Assembly: GCF_900496995.4 (NCBI RefSeq)
Contig: NC_044019.1
Span: forward strand, 62,001 to 126,000
DNA from: Aquila chrysaetos chrysaetos
Taxonomy: Eukaryota; Chordata; Aves; Accipitriformes; Accipitridae
Direction of reading: 5' to 3'
Length of the DNA: 64,000 nucleotides
Within the stretch, counting starts at the first letter, position 1; each line of letters begins with the position of its first letter. Position numbers and translations under genes: made by a program. The notes beneath the pieces are model-generated. The model was not told the origin of the DNA. It made no database searches and was given only the letters and a program-made list of their open reading frames with translations. Below, piece by piece: positions 21,201 to 32,200 of the stretch.

Positions 21201-23756
21201 TCTGAAGCATCATCTGGGAGCTTCAGCTCCTGAGAATCCAGAAATAGAGGCACTTCGCTTGGAAGTGGCAGAGATGAAAGAAAAATACGAAGCTGTGTTG
21301 GAAGAAAATAAAAAACTGAAAACCAAGGTAAAAGTCTACTTAGTGTTCCTCAGTAGTTCCATATTACACAAGAAGAATACTTTAATACTTAGAATACAGC
21401 TAACTTTCTTCCATTAGAGTAACTGATAAATGTTGTTGCATTGTTTAGCCTCGTGGCTGAGGAATGCTAATGGAATTGATCATAGTAAAGATTATTTTTT
21501 TTTGATGGGACACTTATTGTGTTCTGTAACATAGAATAGTGTTGCTAAACTAGGGTTTTTATTTATTTATTTAGTGAACGTGTATGTTATTGAGGCTAAT
21601 CCCATGTCTTTATTCAGTCCTGTCTGAAAGTTGTCTGATATTATGTAGCTCATGCTTCCACAAGAGTTTTGAAAAAGAAAAAAGCTCATGTATCTATTAT
21701 AAAGGCTTTCAAAAGGTAAACTGAAGGAGGAATATTATATATTATATATATTAGTTTATTATATATATAATATATTATATTATATATTAGTTTGTGTGAC
21801 CTGGCACAGACTTGTACGTGGCAGGATGTTACCAATGGAGGCACTCATGTCTATGTGGAACAGTAATTTGCACTTTTGGGCAAAACAAACCCTGGTATTC
21901 CTCTGTCTGCAACAACAGTGGATCTGATGTGCTAGCTAAGGCAGAGCCATTCTTTAATGGGTCTGCAGACTGTCTGAAACAGCTCTGAGATGTGAACAAC
22001 TTCCCCTTATGAGACAGCACTGACTGTAAACCTAACAACACTGAAGGAAACCTTAATAAGCTAGTAGCTTATGTGCCGCTACAGGTTTCCATGCATTTGG
22101 TGGCAGAGGATGGCTGTTGTTATATGTGAACATCCCTATGCGTTTTGTTTTTTTTTTTACCGGGAGACAACCACCTCACCTTAGTCTTGGGAGAAGGGTT
22201 TCTTGGGTGTTATGCCTTTGTATTTCTTGTCTGGAGTGCCCTCTTACTGTCCTAGTAATTGTCCTCCTCCTCTGTTAGCCACTGTGAGTCCTTACAGCTA
22301 CATTTGTTATTTCTTACTAGGAAATATGGCAAAGAGCAGAATTTTAGGGGGAGTAGCAATAGACCAGCAGTTCACTTGGTGTAGCCGACTTAAAAATGCA
22401 ACTGATAGTAAGTAGACACATGAAAGCAGAGTAACCTGGGTCTTTGTTTAAAGAAATCTTTTAAAGAAGTCAAAACTTGTTCCAGGAAAGTAAGCCTTTC
22501 CATAACCATGGGTTTATTTGTGCTTTCACCTTCTTCAGCCTTCAAATGATAACTCTTACTTTGTGTGTTTTCCAGTATTAATGTTTTTGCTTTTTCCCTT
22601 TCTTTTCTCTACCATCTTCTGCCTGTCATTCTGACACTGTAGAAGTTCACACAGACAGAATGCAGGGAGAACACTACTGTTTAGCACTTTTTTTTTTCAG
22701 TCCTGTAGCATAAAATACATGCCTTTAACTGTGCATTTATTGGTAACTTGAATCATGTCCAAATAGGTGGTGGTCTTCCCTTGCATTCATCTGTGAAGAT
22801 CTGTTCTTTTCCTTACATTTATTGGTCAGAATGTCAGGTATTTGGGTGGGGCAGGGGACAGGAAGTCAATAGTTAGGCCCTTTGTGGGAGAAAAAAAAAA
22901 AAACCTGACTTCGGATTGTATACTGGCCATCTGTGGTAAAATCTACAAGAACAGTGGTTCTTGTTAGTGGCATAGTGATTGCTGTAATTTAGTGTTGCTA
23001 CGAGGAACACATGGGTATTAACTTTATGTACTTTGCTTATTTTCAACCTACTCCACAATTTGCGGGAGAGGGAAAGAATCTTAACTGAGGAAACTGAACT
23101 GGTGTATTTCAGAGACTCAGTCCTAATGCTTGAACTGTTTTGAAGCTTGAGCTTACCTTTAATGTAACTGAGGTCAAGTAAACACCTTCATATGTTTCTT
23201 TGGAAATAACTTTACACGTAAAGGTCATACTTTAGCGCATAGTTGCCTAGGCCATACTCTCCACAAAGAATAATGAAAGCTAGAATGATTACAGGGAATG
23301 TTAGTTTGGGTACTGTTGCTATGAGAATGACTTTCATTTAATCATATTTCAGTGAAATCAAAGCTTATAAGGCACTGATCATTATCAGCTGCTATTTGAG
23401 ATGAAAAGTACTTAATGAGACCTAGAACAAGAAACAGGCAGAAATTAAGGGCAAGACCTATATGCTTGAAAGTGTGTTTAAAAAGCTTCCTTGTCATAGC
23501 TGCATGATTATACAATGTGACAAATTGATGTTTTGAGGGAAGGGTTACTTTGTTGCCTGACTCGAAAATGGACTTGCATAAATATCAGTGATGGATTAAA
23601 ATGCACGAAGTAAATGGAACACTTCAAGACCAAATGTTTTCCTACATTTCTTAATGTAGAAAGTGTCTCTGAATGTTGCAGCTAACTAAATTCCTCTCTT
23701 TAAATCCACAGCTGGCTCAGTATGAACCACCTCAAGACGAGAAGCATGGTGAATAA
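18279..23756 (+). CDS. MYCBP: c-Myc-binding protein (AMY-1)
   Basis: The coding sequence is joined from 18279-18293, 18496-18568, 20401-20449, 21198-21327 and 23712-23756, giving 103 residues, the same length as human. All four introns have GT-AG ends and the joined frame is open throughout. The protein starts MAHYKAADSKREQ, continues with a helical segment ending SALDFLKHHLG, then a C-terminal coiled coil (about 63-89) rich in Glu and Lys. MYCBP binds the N-terminal region of MYC and several A-kinase anchor proteins, and moves between cytoplasm and nucleus; its Chlamydomonas counterpart FAP174 is part of the flagellar central pair. It lies 3.6 kb after GJA9 on the same strand, so read-through transcripts as in human are possible. 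The ATG follows a CpG-island leader and matches the family N-terminus. Confidence 0.96.
18496..18568 (+). CDS. MYCBP: MYCBP coding exon 2
   Basis: The acceptor CCCTCAG ends at 18495 and the donor GTAAGT begins at 18569. Encodes from AADSKREQFRRY to LDTLTK plus one base of the next codon. Confidence 0.95.
20401..20449 (+). CDS. MYCBP: MYCBP coding exon 3
   Basis: The acceptor TTTGCAG ends at 20400 and the donor GTATCC begins at 20450. Encodes VLVALYEEPEKPNSAL; the exon ends with two bases of the Asp codon completed by exon 4. Confidence 0.93.
20766..20788 (+). repeat. C23 homopolymer in MYCBP intron 3
   Basis: Twenty-three cytosines preceded by CCCCG. The length is likely variable and hard to sequence exactly. 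Confidence 0.95.
21198..21327 (+). CDS. MYCBP: MYCBP coding exon 4
   Basis: The acceptor ATCAG ends at 21197 and the donor GTAAAA begins at 21328. Encodes the coiled-coil segment, from FLKHHLG to ENKKLKTK. Confidence 0.95.
21731..21790. repeat. AT-rich near-palindromic microsatellite
   Basis: About 60 bases of TATATTA-type repeats with two TTAGTTT interruptions in MYCBP intron 4. The tract is largely self-complementary and could extrude a hairpin. Confidence 0.9.
23712..23756 (+). CDS. MYCBP: MYCBP coding exon 5 (last)
   Basis: The acceptor TCCACAG ends at 23711. Encodes LAQYEPPQDEKHGE and the TAA stop. Confidence 0.94.
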   Translation: MAQYEPPQDEKHGE

Positions 23757-23785
23757 CAGTAGTTTCTCCTTTAATGCCTTGACTT

Positions 23786-23791
23786 AATAAA
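23786..23791 (+). terminator. MYCBP: MYCBP polyadenylation signal
   Basis: AATAAA lies 30 bases after the stop codon, followed at about 23824 by a TGTGTGTGTG element, which together make a well-formed cleavage signal. A longer 3' UTR is not excluded; a Pumilio-type TGTAAATA is at 24003-24010 if it exists. Confidence 0.7.
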
Positions 23792-25559
23792 GGGCTTCCT
23801 GAGAACTGTAGTCTTTTTTTTTATGTGTGTGTGTGAACTCTGCATGTCTACTTTGTTACCTTATGATCTTAAAGAAAGAAAAAAATGCAGTATGAGTGTA
23901 CAGCTATTATTGTGCAGCTGCAGCAGCAGCTGAAGAGTTTAAGCATACTGACCAACTTCCTTGATTTCTGTATTTAAGAAAAGCTGATAGTTATGATTAA
24001 CTTGTAAATAACTGTGCCTGCCAACTCTGTGTAAATTTCATATCGTGGTCAATGGTCCTGTTAAGCTGCTGATCTCTCTCTTGGTTTTCTTTTAACTGGT
24101 GGGGGTGACATGACACAGATGGACCACTGTAAACTAAAGCAGGACCTCCAAGGTATGTTCTAAGTTGGTGCTCAGCACTGAGGTTAGGCTTCTACTGAAG
24201 CTGATAGGGTAACTGTCTACTCAGAGGGACACAAAAGGAGTGAGTATAGTTATGTTAAGTGATGGACATAGCACAATGTTGGAGATGCAAAGTGAACTTA
24301 CACTTTTTAATTTGTATGAGGTGTACCTATTTCCATGTGGTTCATGTCTCCGATCCTGTTTCAGAAACCGGGCCTTGGAGAGTTGATCCAGATACTGCCT
24401 GGGCAGTTCTGAACAGAGTACAAAATTCTTACTTGTAATGGATGTCCTGGGTAATTAGAGTGGCACATGTAAGAGTACAATGCAGAGAGTTCTGCTTTCT
24501 GATTCATCTCACTGGGAAAAGAAAATTTAGGCAGGGCAGAAAATGCAAGAGGGGTGGGTGTGTGACTTGTGACTTCTAATTTCACCTCTATGTTCTATGG
24601 CCCCTGTTTCCCTGAGTTGGCTTCACAATTCTTCTGGAATGCAGAATTGGCCTTTTTAAAAAAAAAAAAAAAAAAAGAAGAAAAAAAAAGAAAAAAGTTT
24701 TAAAGAGCTGCATCTGTTTCCTATCCTAAAACCCGGTAGTTTAAAGGCAACTGATGACAGGAAAAACAAAGGAAGGGGAGGGAAAAAGTGCAGTAGCTGT
24801 CTTATGTATTAGATCTACTGGCTATTAGTTTAACTTCTCTGTTTCTAGGATGGGTTTTGCAGCTTGTCTTATGGGTGCGGTAGGATGGATCACAACTTTT
24901 GCTACAGGCAGTGTACAAACTGAAATCAAGGGCTAATGAATGTAATAGTTGCTTACCTTACTACTGTACCTATTATTGATCTAAAGAGACCAGAAGAGAG
25001 GTAAATGAGGGGAAAATACTGTGTTAAATCAGTAAAACAACAACAACACCCCCCACCCTGAACAAACAAACAAACAAAACCCTGAAAAAAACCCAAACAG
25101 AAAAAATGCTCCACCTTCTGCAACGAGGGGGAGAAGAAAGCTCACTTGTGAGTTAGAACAGACACCTAGTACCAATTTGCAGCAGGTGGAAATAGGGAGA
25201 GGATAATGCTGTAGAAAATGCATCATACAGCTGAACATGTGCTGCAAGTAATGTGACTGGAGGAAGACAGAAATAAATGCTGTTTGAGGCACATCTTGCC
25301 AAAGAAGTGGCAGGCAGGTAAGGTGTTTTGTCGAGGTCGTCACAGGGCACGAAGGACTCCGTGGCCGAGACATTGGCTGTGAGGGCAGTGGTCCACGCTT
25401 ACGCTTTTCGTAACTGTATTTGCTTCCCTCTAAAAACAGTTCGGTCTTGCGAGCCTTAAATGAGGATTGTAAGGAAATAACCGCTACTAGTTAAAACCTC
25501 AATCGAGCGGCCTGCCTGCGTGAGCAATGCCAGCAGAAAATTCCTGACTATTTGACGAA
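23792..25559. other. Intergenic sequence between MYCBP and RRAGC
   Basis: No exon or mobile element was recognised. An A-rich tract is at about 24657-24698. CpG density rises from about 25330 towards the RRAGC promoter. Confidence 0.5.
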
Positions 25560-26027
25560 CGCGAGGAACCTCACTCTGCAGATAACGTTGGCTGGGAAAG
25601 GAAGGGGGACGGCCTCTTCAGCGACAGCTCCCCTGCCTCGGCTGCCGTTTCTTTTCGCGCCCGCCGGGCCGGTGCCCGCGGCCGGTCTCCGCAGCAGGGG
25701 CGCGGGCGCGGGGCGCCCCGCGGGGTGGGGGTGCCGCGCGCTGGCTCCCGCGGGAGGGCGGCGGGCCCCTCCCCGCCGGCGGCGCCCAGGGCCGCCCGGG
25801 CCGCTGCTCGCCCCGCCCCTGCCGCTCACGTGCGGGAGCGCCGTCAGGTGACTCGGGTCGTCTGACGGGAGCCATCCTACCTCGCTGCCGTCCCGAGCCA
25901 ATCGGCGCCGGGGAGCTCGACGCCAGCCAATCCGCGGCAGGCTGTGGGGTGTCCGGTTGGGTTGGACGAGCAGAAGGAGGCCCTGGGACGGGCGCTGGTG
26001 GCTGGAGGGCGGCGGGCTCGGGCGGAC
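25560..26027 (+). promoter_or_regulatory. RRAGC: RRAGC CpG-island promoter
   Basis: GC-rich and TATA-less. It contains TCACGTGC (CACGTG at 25827-25832) and GTCAGGTGAC at 25843-25852, one base from the CLEAR palindrome GTCACGTGAC, and two CCAAT boxes at 25898-25902 and 25927-25931. CLEAR elements are bound by TFEB/TFE3/MITF, and RRAGC is a known TFEB-class target in mammals. The TSS is probably shortly after the CCAAT boxes; this is inferred, not read. Confidence 0.8.
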
Positions 26028-26294
26028 ATGGCGCTGCAGTTCGGCGGGGCGGGCGCGGCGGGCGCGGCTGAGGAGCCAGCGTTGGTGGGGGGTAGCTTCG
26101 GGGCTGCGGACTCGTTCCCCAAGGACTTCGGCTACGGGGAGGAGGAGGAGGAGGCGGAGCTGGAGGGAGGCCCGGGGCCCGGCGGGCCCGGCGGCGGCGC
26201 GGGCGGGCCCGGCGGCGGCGCGGGCGGGGCGGACTCCAAGCCGCGGATCCTGCTTATGGGGCTGCGGCGCAGCGGGAAGTCCTCCATCCAGAAG
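26028..26294 (+). CDS. RRAGC: RRAGC coding exon 1
   Basis: Encodes residues 1-89, from MALQF through the acidic and Gly-rich region to the P-loop. The donor GTGAGG begins at 26295. Intron 1 is 5.5 kb, with no recognised gene inside it. Confidence 0.95.
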
Positions 26295-29200
26295 GTGAGG
26301 GGCAGCCGGCGGCTCGACGCCCCTGCCTGCCGCGCTGCCTCTCCGGCGCCGAGCTCTTTCTCCTTTCTGTGGTGCTCTTTCGGCAATTTCCGCTTTTTAA
26401 TGCGGGCGCGTGTGGCGAAGTTGAAGCGAAGGGAGGCTCCTGCTTAAGGACGTTTACTTCGCAGAACGGACTCCCCGAGAGAGGAAGGTTGTGTAGCATA
26501 GATTGTAGCCTTTGTAGTTCTTCGCTTGAATGCTTCAGAAACGAAAAGTGAAGATATTGGTGTAAAATTTACCGTGAAGTGCTTTCTTAAGGATGTGAAA
26601 GCACTGGGAGCGGTACAGGTGTGGTGTTTAGCTAGCGCTTCCGGTCAGAAGATGACTTGAGCTCTTGTTCTGCCTTTTGATCCTTTGAAAGAGACTTCTG
26701 CTTCTGTACGAGCAGAAAGACAGTCTCTGGTTTCTTTTAGTACGCTAGACCAAGCGAACGAGTCGCTGGTCGAAGAGGAAATAAAACAGTTTCGGTGCCT
26801 TAGGTTTGTTGGTAGCTTTGTGAAATTGCTAGCGTTTCTTAATAAAAATAAGACAAAACCGACTATTTTTGTTTGCCACGTTGCTTAAGAGAAGCATAGC
26901 GCTAAGAATGATCTTTGTTCCTCACTGCAAGTTTTGCATTTGCAGTCCCTATTATGAAGTTTTTAGGTGATACTTTTATGGGAAGGCGTTACTAGTCAAA
27001 TGCTGTGGTTCTCAAGCTCTAGACTTAGGGGCTTCAAACTTACTTCAATGCAAGTGTGGAATCCTTCGGATATTTCTGTAAAGGTTTTATGCAGAGAAGC
27101 CTTTTTTGGACATTGCGCTATAGCAGGTATGAATCTGCTTCTTTTGGCCAACTTATGCAGACTACTTGGCAATCCATAGGCTGTACTAGACTGATGGGTT
27201 CTAAACTGTAGTCTGAAGACTCCTATCTTTTGCTGTAGGCTTGCCTTTCTTTACACAAGGTTTGCAAAAGTTACCATACCTGTTAGTGAGAATTTTTTTT
27301 CCATTGTGCTATTCTGAAATACAGTGGCAGACTGGGCTGTCATTGCTTTTCAGTCTTTCCAGTTATTCCCCATTATTTAGGCCTAATGCCCCCACTGTAT
27401 GTGCAAATGCAGTGATTGTACTGAAAGTCTTTTTCTGTCTTTAGTCATGTGAATGGCGCTCCTTGTAGACTCTCATTAGAGATCTTATTTTATTATCCAC
27501 AGCTGAAAAAAGTGAACCCTAAAAGCTAGAGGGAAGCAGTAACTCCAAATTGCAGCTAGATTTTAAGACTTTACAAGTCACTTTATAGATGTAGGTTTCG
27601 GACACTTTTTTTTTTTTTTTTTGTGATGACCAAGGTTGGTAGCATCAGTTCTCTGAGGACCCGTTCAAGTAGTTGTTACAGGAAAGGAACAGTGTGATGT
27701 TGAGTATAAGAGGACATAGAATTTATCTTTTGCCGATCCGTTGCCAATCTGGCTTGGGAATTAGAAGCTGTGGTTCTGTTACCTAGGAGCTGATTGTGCT
27801 GCTGCCTGAGTGAACAAACTGTGGCAATAATTTGAGATACTCTTTGAGTATCAAGAAGTTTCAACAGTGTCCCTGCTCTTAGACCTGACTAGTCCAAAAA
27901 TGGTCATAACCAGACTTGACCTTTCTGTCTGGGCACTAGTTGTTGATCGTCTTGCCAGAGAGTGGGGGTATGCATGATGAACACCGTATTGGGAAAAGTA
28001 CTGGCTTTGTGGGAATCTAGAAACTTGTGTGAAAAACATGAATTATTAAACCATTTGAGCCCTCTACTGAGAGCAATATTAACAGGAGGCCTCTCACAAA
28101 AGAAAAAAAACGGTGGTGCTGAGGAGGAACTCTTTTTTTCCTTTGGACAATTGGATTTTCCGTACTGGTATAACCTGTGCAAATTTTTGTGCAGACTTAT
28201 GACTTGCGTAACTGGACTTACTGCACTGTCCTTATGTAATAGGAACCTGAAAAGAATTCAGAGTACCTGATTTTGGTTTTTTGTGTGTGTGTGTGGTTTT
28301 TGTTTTGTTTTGGGTGTTTTTTGTTGTGGTCACCACGCTTGCTGCTCTGCCTTCACAAGATTACCATAAATGTATTACGGGGGGAGGAATTTGTGTGTGT
28401 GGTAGAACCTAAAGCAGCAGCTTGTTTGGAGCTGCTGTAAACCTTTCACTTACTCCCATTTTTCTTTAAAGGTGTTAAATGAACTGAATTGGGGGAGTAG
28501 GGAGTCAGAACCAGCTGTCTGTCATGTTTCTGTAGCAAGCTCTAATACTTAAAAAATTTTACAGTGAGATGTAATGTAGTGCTCCTAATAACTAGTGAAT
28601 TTCTTTAAAAACTTTGTCTGTTTTGTTTTCCTTTCGCTGTACTTACCCTCTTCCTTTGTTACCCCACACTACCCAAATCTCTCCTCTGGAAAAAAAGACA
28701 GCTGCTACTTCTGAGACCATCTCATTCATTATAGCAGCTTAAGAAATCCATAAAATTAAAGCAAAGATTCTGGAAAGCGTGAAATTGACAAAATGGTTGT
28801 ATGTCTTATGCTGTTAGGGAATCCTTTGGAAGTCGCTTCTCATTGTTACCTGTGAAGCAGCTGTTTGCTTCCAGTTAGTAGATTCTCAACACCATCTTGC
28901 AATACCATACCTTTTCTCTCTCTTTTCAGGGACCTCCTTCCATCTGCCTGTGCAAATTCCTTTCTGGACATCAGGGCAATAGAAATAGTCTAATATTACC
29001 TCAAGAAAAAAAGGGGTTTACTATGACTGGAAAAAAAAAAAAAAAGGAGTTTGAAAACCCATTCTGCATTTGGACTTATAGGTAAAGGTGCCTATTTTTA
29101 TGTGCAGAATGATCCTGTGCTGCAGTGGGGAGACTGGTTGTTTATAAAGGGCAAATTGCCTGCTTCAGCTGTACAGACTTCATTGAGGCATGCTTTTCGT

Positions 29201-32200
29201 GGTGGCTTGGGACAACTCCCAGTGCAGGGTTCTTCCCTTTGTGTTACTTGCACTGTGAAGATTCTTAGAAAAGTTCTGGCTCTGGTTGTTATTTCCCTTT
29301 TGAGGAAAAGGATGTAGATTTCTCAGATATAAACCAGTTATTCAAGTTTCCAGACAAAGTGTCAAAAAAAAAAAGGGGGGGGGGGGAACTAAAGTAGATT
29401 TGTTACTTTCTCAGCAACTTGCAATTCCTGCATTAGATATTCTTCTTGCAGTTTACAGGTGTTGCTACAATGTACTCGATAAAGTGTCTTGTGGTGACAG
29501 GTTATATTTGATCATAAGTTCTCTTAGTAGGGGTGTTGTGGAAGTCATGTTTGTCACTTGACGTATAGGATTATTGTTTGGTGGTCTGGGACGTTTTTGT
29601 TTGCGTGGATCAGGCCAACATTTCAGCTGGTAGTGAAATTCCAAATATGGCTGTTCTCTGATTTGTAAAATAAAAAACCACCAAAAACCAAGCACATGCT
29701 TCCCTGGGGAGTCCATTCAAAGTTTAAGGTGGTGGGAATGAATATGTCGGACAAATTCAGCTCACAGATCCAAGGAAGGGAAAATTGAGACAGAAATTGT
29801 GAGTTTAAAAAAAAAAATAATACAAGGGCAGTCCAGAAACACAGGGGTGGTTCAGAAATACTGCATCAGGATTGCAGCTTAACTGCTGCAGTTCAAAAAT
29901 AAAACCAAGTGCCGCTGTAAAGAAGTTATTGTAGAGATAAGATTGACACATCAGGAAATAAAAAAAAAAACCCTGAAAACTGAGATTGTGGCAGGTCAGA
30001 TGTGAATGGGATGTTCAGAGGGATAAAAAAAAAAACCCCAAACTGGAAGAGCCTACTGTTAAGAGTGCTCAAGCTGACAGTGAAAAGTTCTTAAAAGACA
30101 GTAAAAGCAGGAAGTCTGCCAGGAAGTTGACGAGACCATTGGATGTTGAAGGTGTAAAAGGAACACTTGGGAATGATAAAAGCTATAGCGAGGAAACTCA
30201 GCAGATTCTTAGAATTTTACTAGCTTTGTCTGCTCTGCCTGTGTATGCCTAGTCAAAATTGCTTGGCATCAGTGTGAGCTGCATGCTTCCAATCGGATGC
30301 TCCCACAGCCTTTTTATTTGCTTTATCAAAGCTCTGTAAAGCAAGTAAGAGTAGGGGTATATGCTAGGTGATAGAAATGGAATTTGATTAGAACTGTGTC
30401 TTGGTTCCCTTATTAGTGTAAAAAACAGATTGGGAACATCAATCTGATGTAACACACTGCTTTGGGAAGGAGGGGAAAGGGGGATGATGGCATTGCTTCT
30501 CAGACTCATCTGCTTTAAACTGGATTCACTAATTCTATCCTGCTCCCTGTGGGAGACGCTGAGTTCCATAGAAGGAACATTGATTTCAGAATGCTTTAAA
30601 ACTGTGCTGCAAACCCTGAGGAATTTTTAGTCCTTGCAATACAGCTGCTACATATATAGAACTGTTTTTACTTTTCCATACAAATGTCCTGCTGTTTAAA
30701 ACCTCGTTTAGATCGTGGCTTCCTCAAACGTTTGCCTTGGGGAACAATTTTTTTCCCTTGGTCTTAAAAATCTAGGCTGACATACTACTTTGAACCTCAG
30801 TAAAGAATCCATTAACTATACTGGGTGTGGAGTTGTTTGTCTTGCAGTTTTTCTGACTGAGATTGTTGCAGTAGGTCTCTTTAATGGATAGCTTCTGTAA
30901 CTGTGTGAAACATTAAAAAAAAAAAAAATTACCAAGTGCTATATAGGAAACATCTTTCTTTTTGCAGTTCTAGCATTTGACCACCTCGTGTTTGTAGTAA
31001 CTTTTGCAATATATGGTTGAGTTGCTTTAGTGCAACCTTCACTGTTGAAACTGACTGCTTTTGCTACAGGCTGCTTTGCTGTGGGGTTACGTGCTAGTTC
31101 TGTTTGTTCAGGGAAGGGTTAAAATCCCAGTGGGGCTTTTTGAGTACTAGCAATGAGTATGTTTTTCATCACTGCAGCTAAACCATTTACCAACTGGCAT
31201 AGAACTTTCATCGTTTCCTTAGGGTACTTGAGAGGGTCAGCAAACATAATTCAGTTGTTAATAGATGGCAAACTACCTAGCTATCTGGGTCTCTAAAACT
31301 GAGATGTTATTTTTGTACACTTTTATTGAAGTTTAGGAACAGTCTGATTATATTGTGTTGTAACGCTTGGCACCAGACTAAAAGCAAAGTTTCCTTTAGG
31401 AATTTCTACGAGTGGAAGGGAACAGTTCTTAAAAGCTTGCAGTTGCTTCATTAACACGGTGGCTTCATACCAGATCTGAATTGGCTAATGTAGCAGAATT
31501 TGAAAATACTGTCAGATTTGCAACGAAGAAAGAATAACTGGGATGTCTTTGTCTTTAGCCAGTAGTATTATTTAGACTTGTTAAAATGTTTAACTGTATT
31601 CAGTTCCTTGGTTCTGGTCAAGGGTAGGTTATTTCCTTAGCTGATGCAGGAAGCTGTCTATTTACCAGAAGGAAACTGTACACTTTAGAATGGATAAACC
31701 TATTTGTAAGATTCAAGTGGCAGAAAGTTTACCAATCTCTTCTAATAAGATAAAGTTGAGACTATTATTTGTGTTCTTTTAACAGGTGGTGTTTCACAAA
31801 ATGTCTCCCAATGAGACTCTATTCTTGGAAAGTACCAACAAGATCTACAAAGACGATATTTCCAACAGTTCATTTGTGAATTTCCAAATATGGGATTTTC
31901 CTGGACAGATGGACTTTTTTGATCCAACATTTGATTATGAGATGATCTTCAGAGGAACAGGTGCTCTAATATATGTTATTGATGCCCAGGTAAATACAAA
32001 TCACTAAGAATCACAAGGAAGTTTTCTTTTGCTTTGTGTGTGAGAGGAATGATCAGGAAGCTAATAATTTATATTTTTAGATAAGTTTGTAAAACATCTG
32101 TTATGTATGAAAGGACGTGTTGGCAATCTAACTTTTGGTGTATGGTTTTCAGTTTTGTGAATTGACTGGAACATATGCTCCTGGTGGAGAGAGTGGAAAG

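Noticed and set aside
25944-26027. In-frame extension of RRAGC upstream of 26028
   Set aside because: The frame is open but begins with GTG, not ATG. RagC proteins start at the MALQF-like position.
27962-28270. 102-codon open frame in RRAGC intron 1
   Set aside because: No recognisable domain, and it contains an A-rich run; probably chance.
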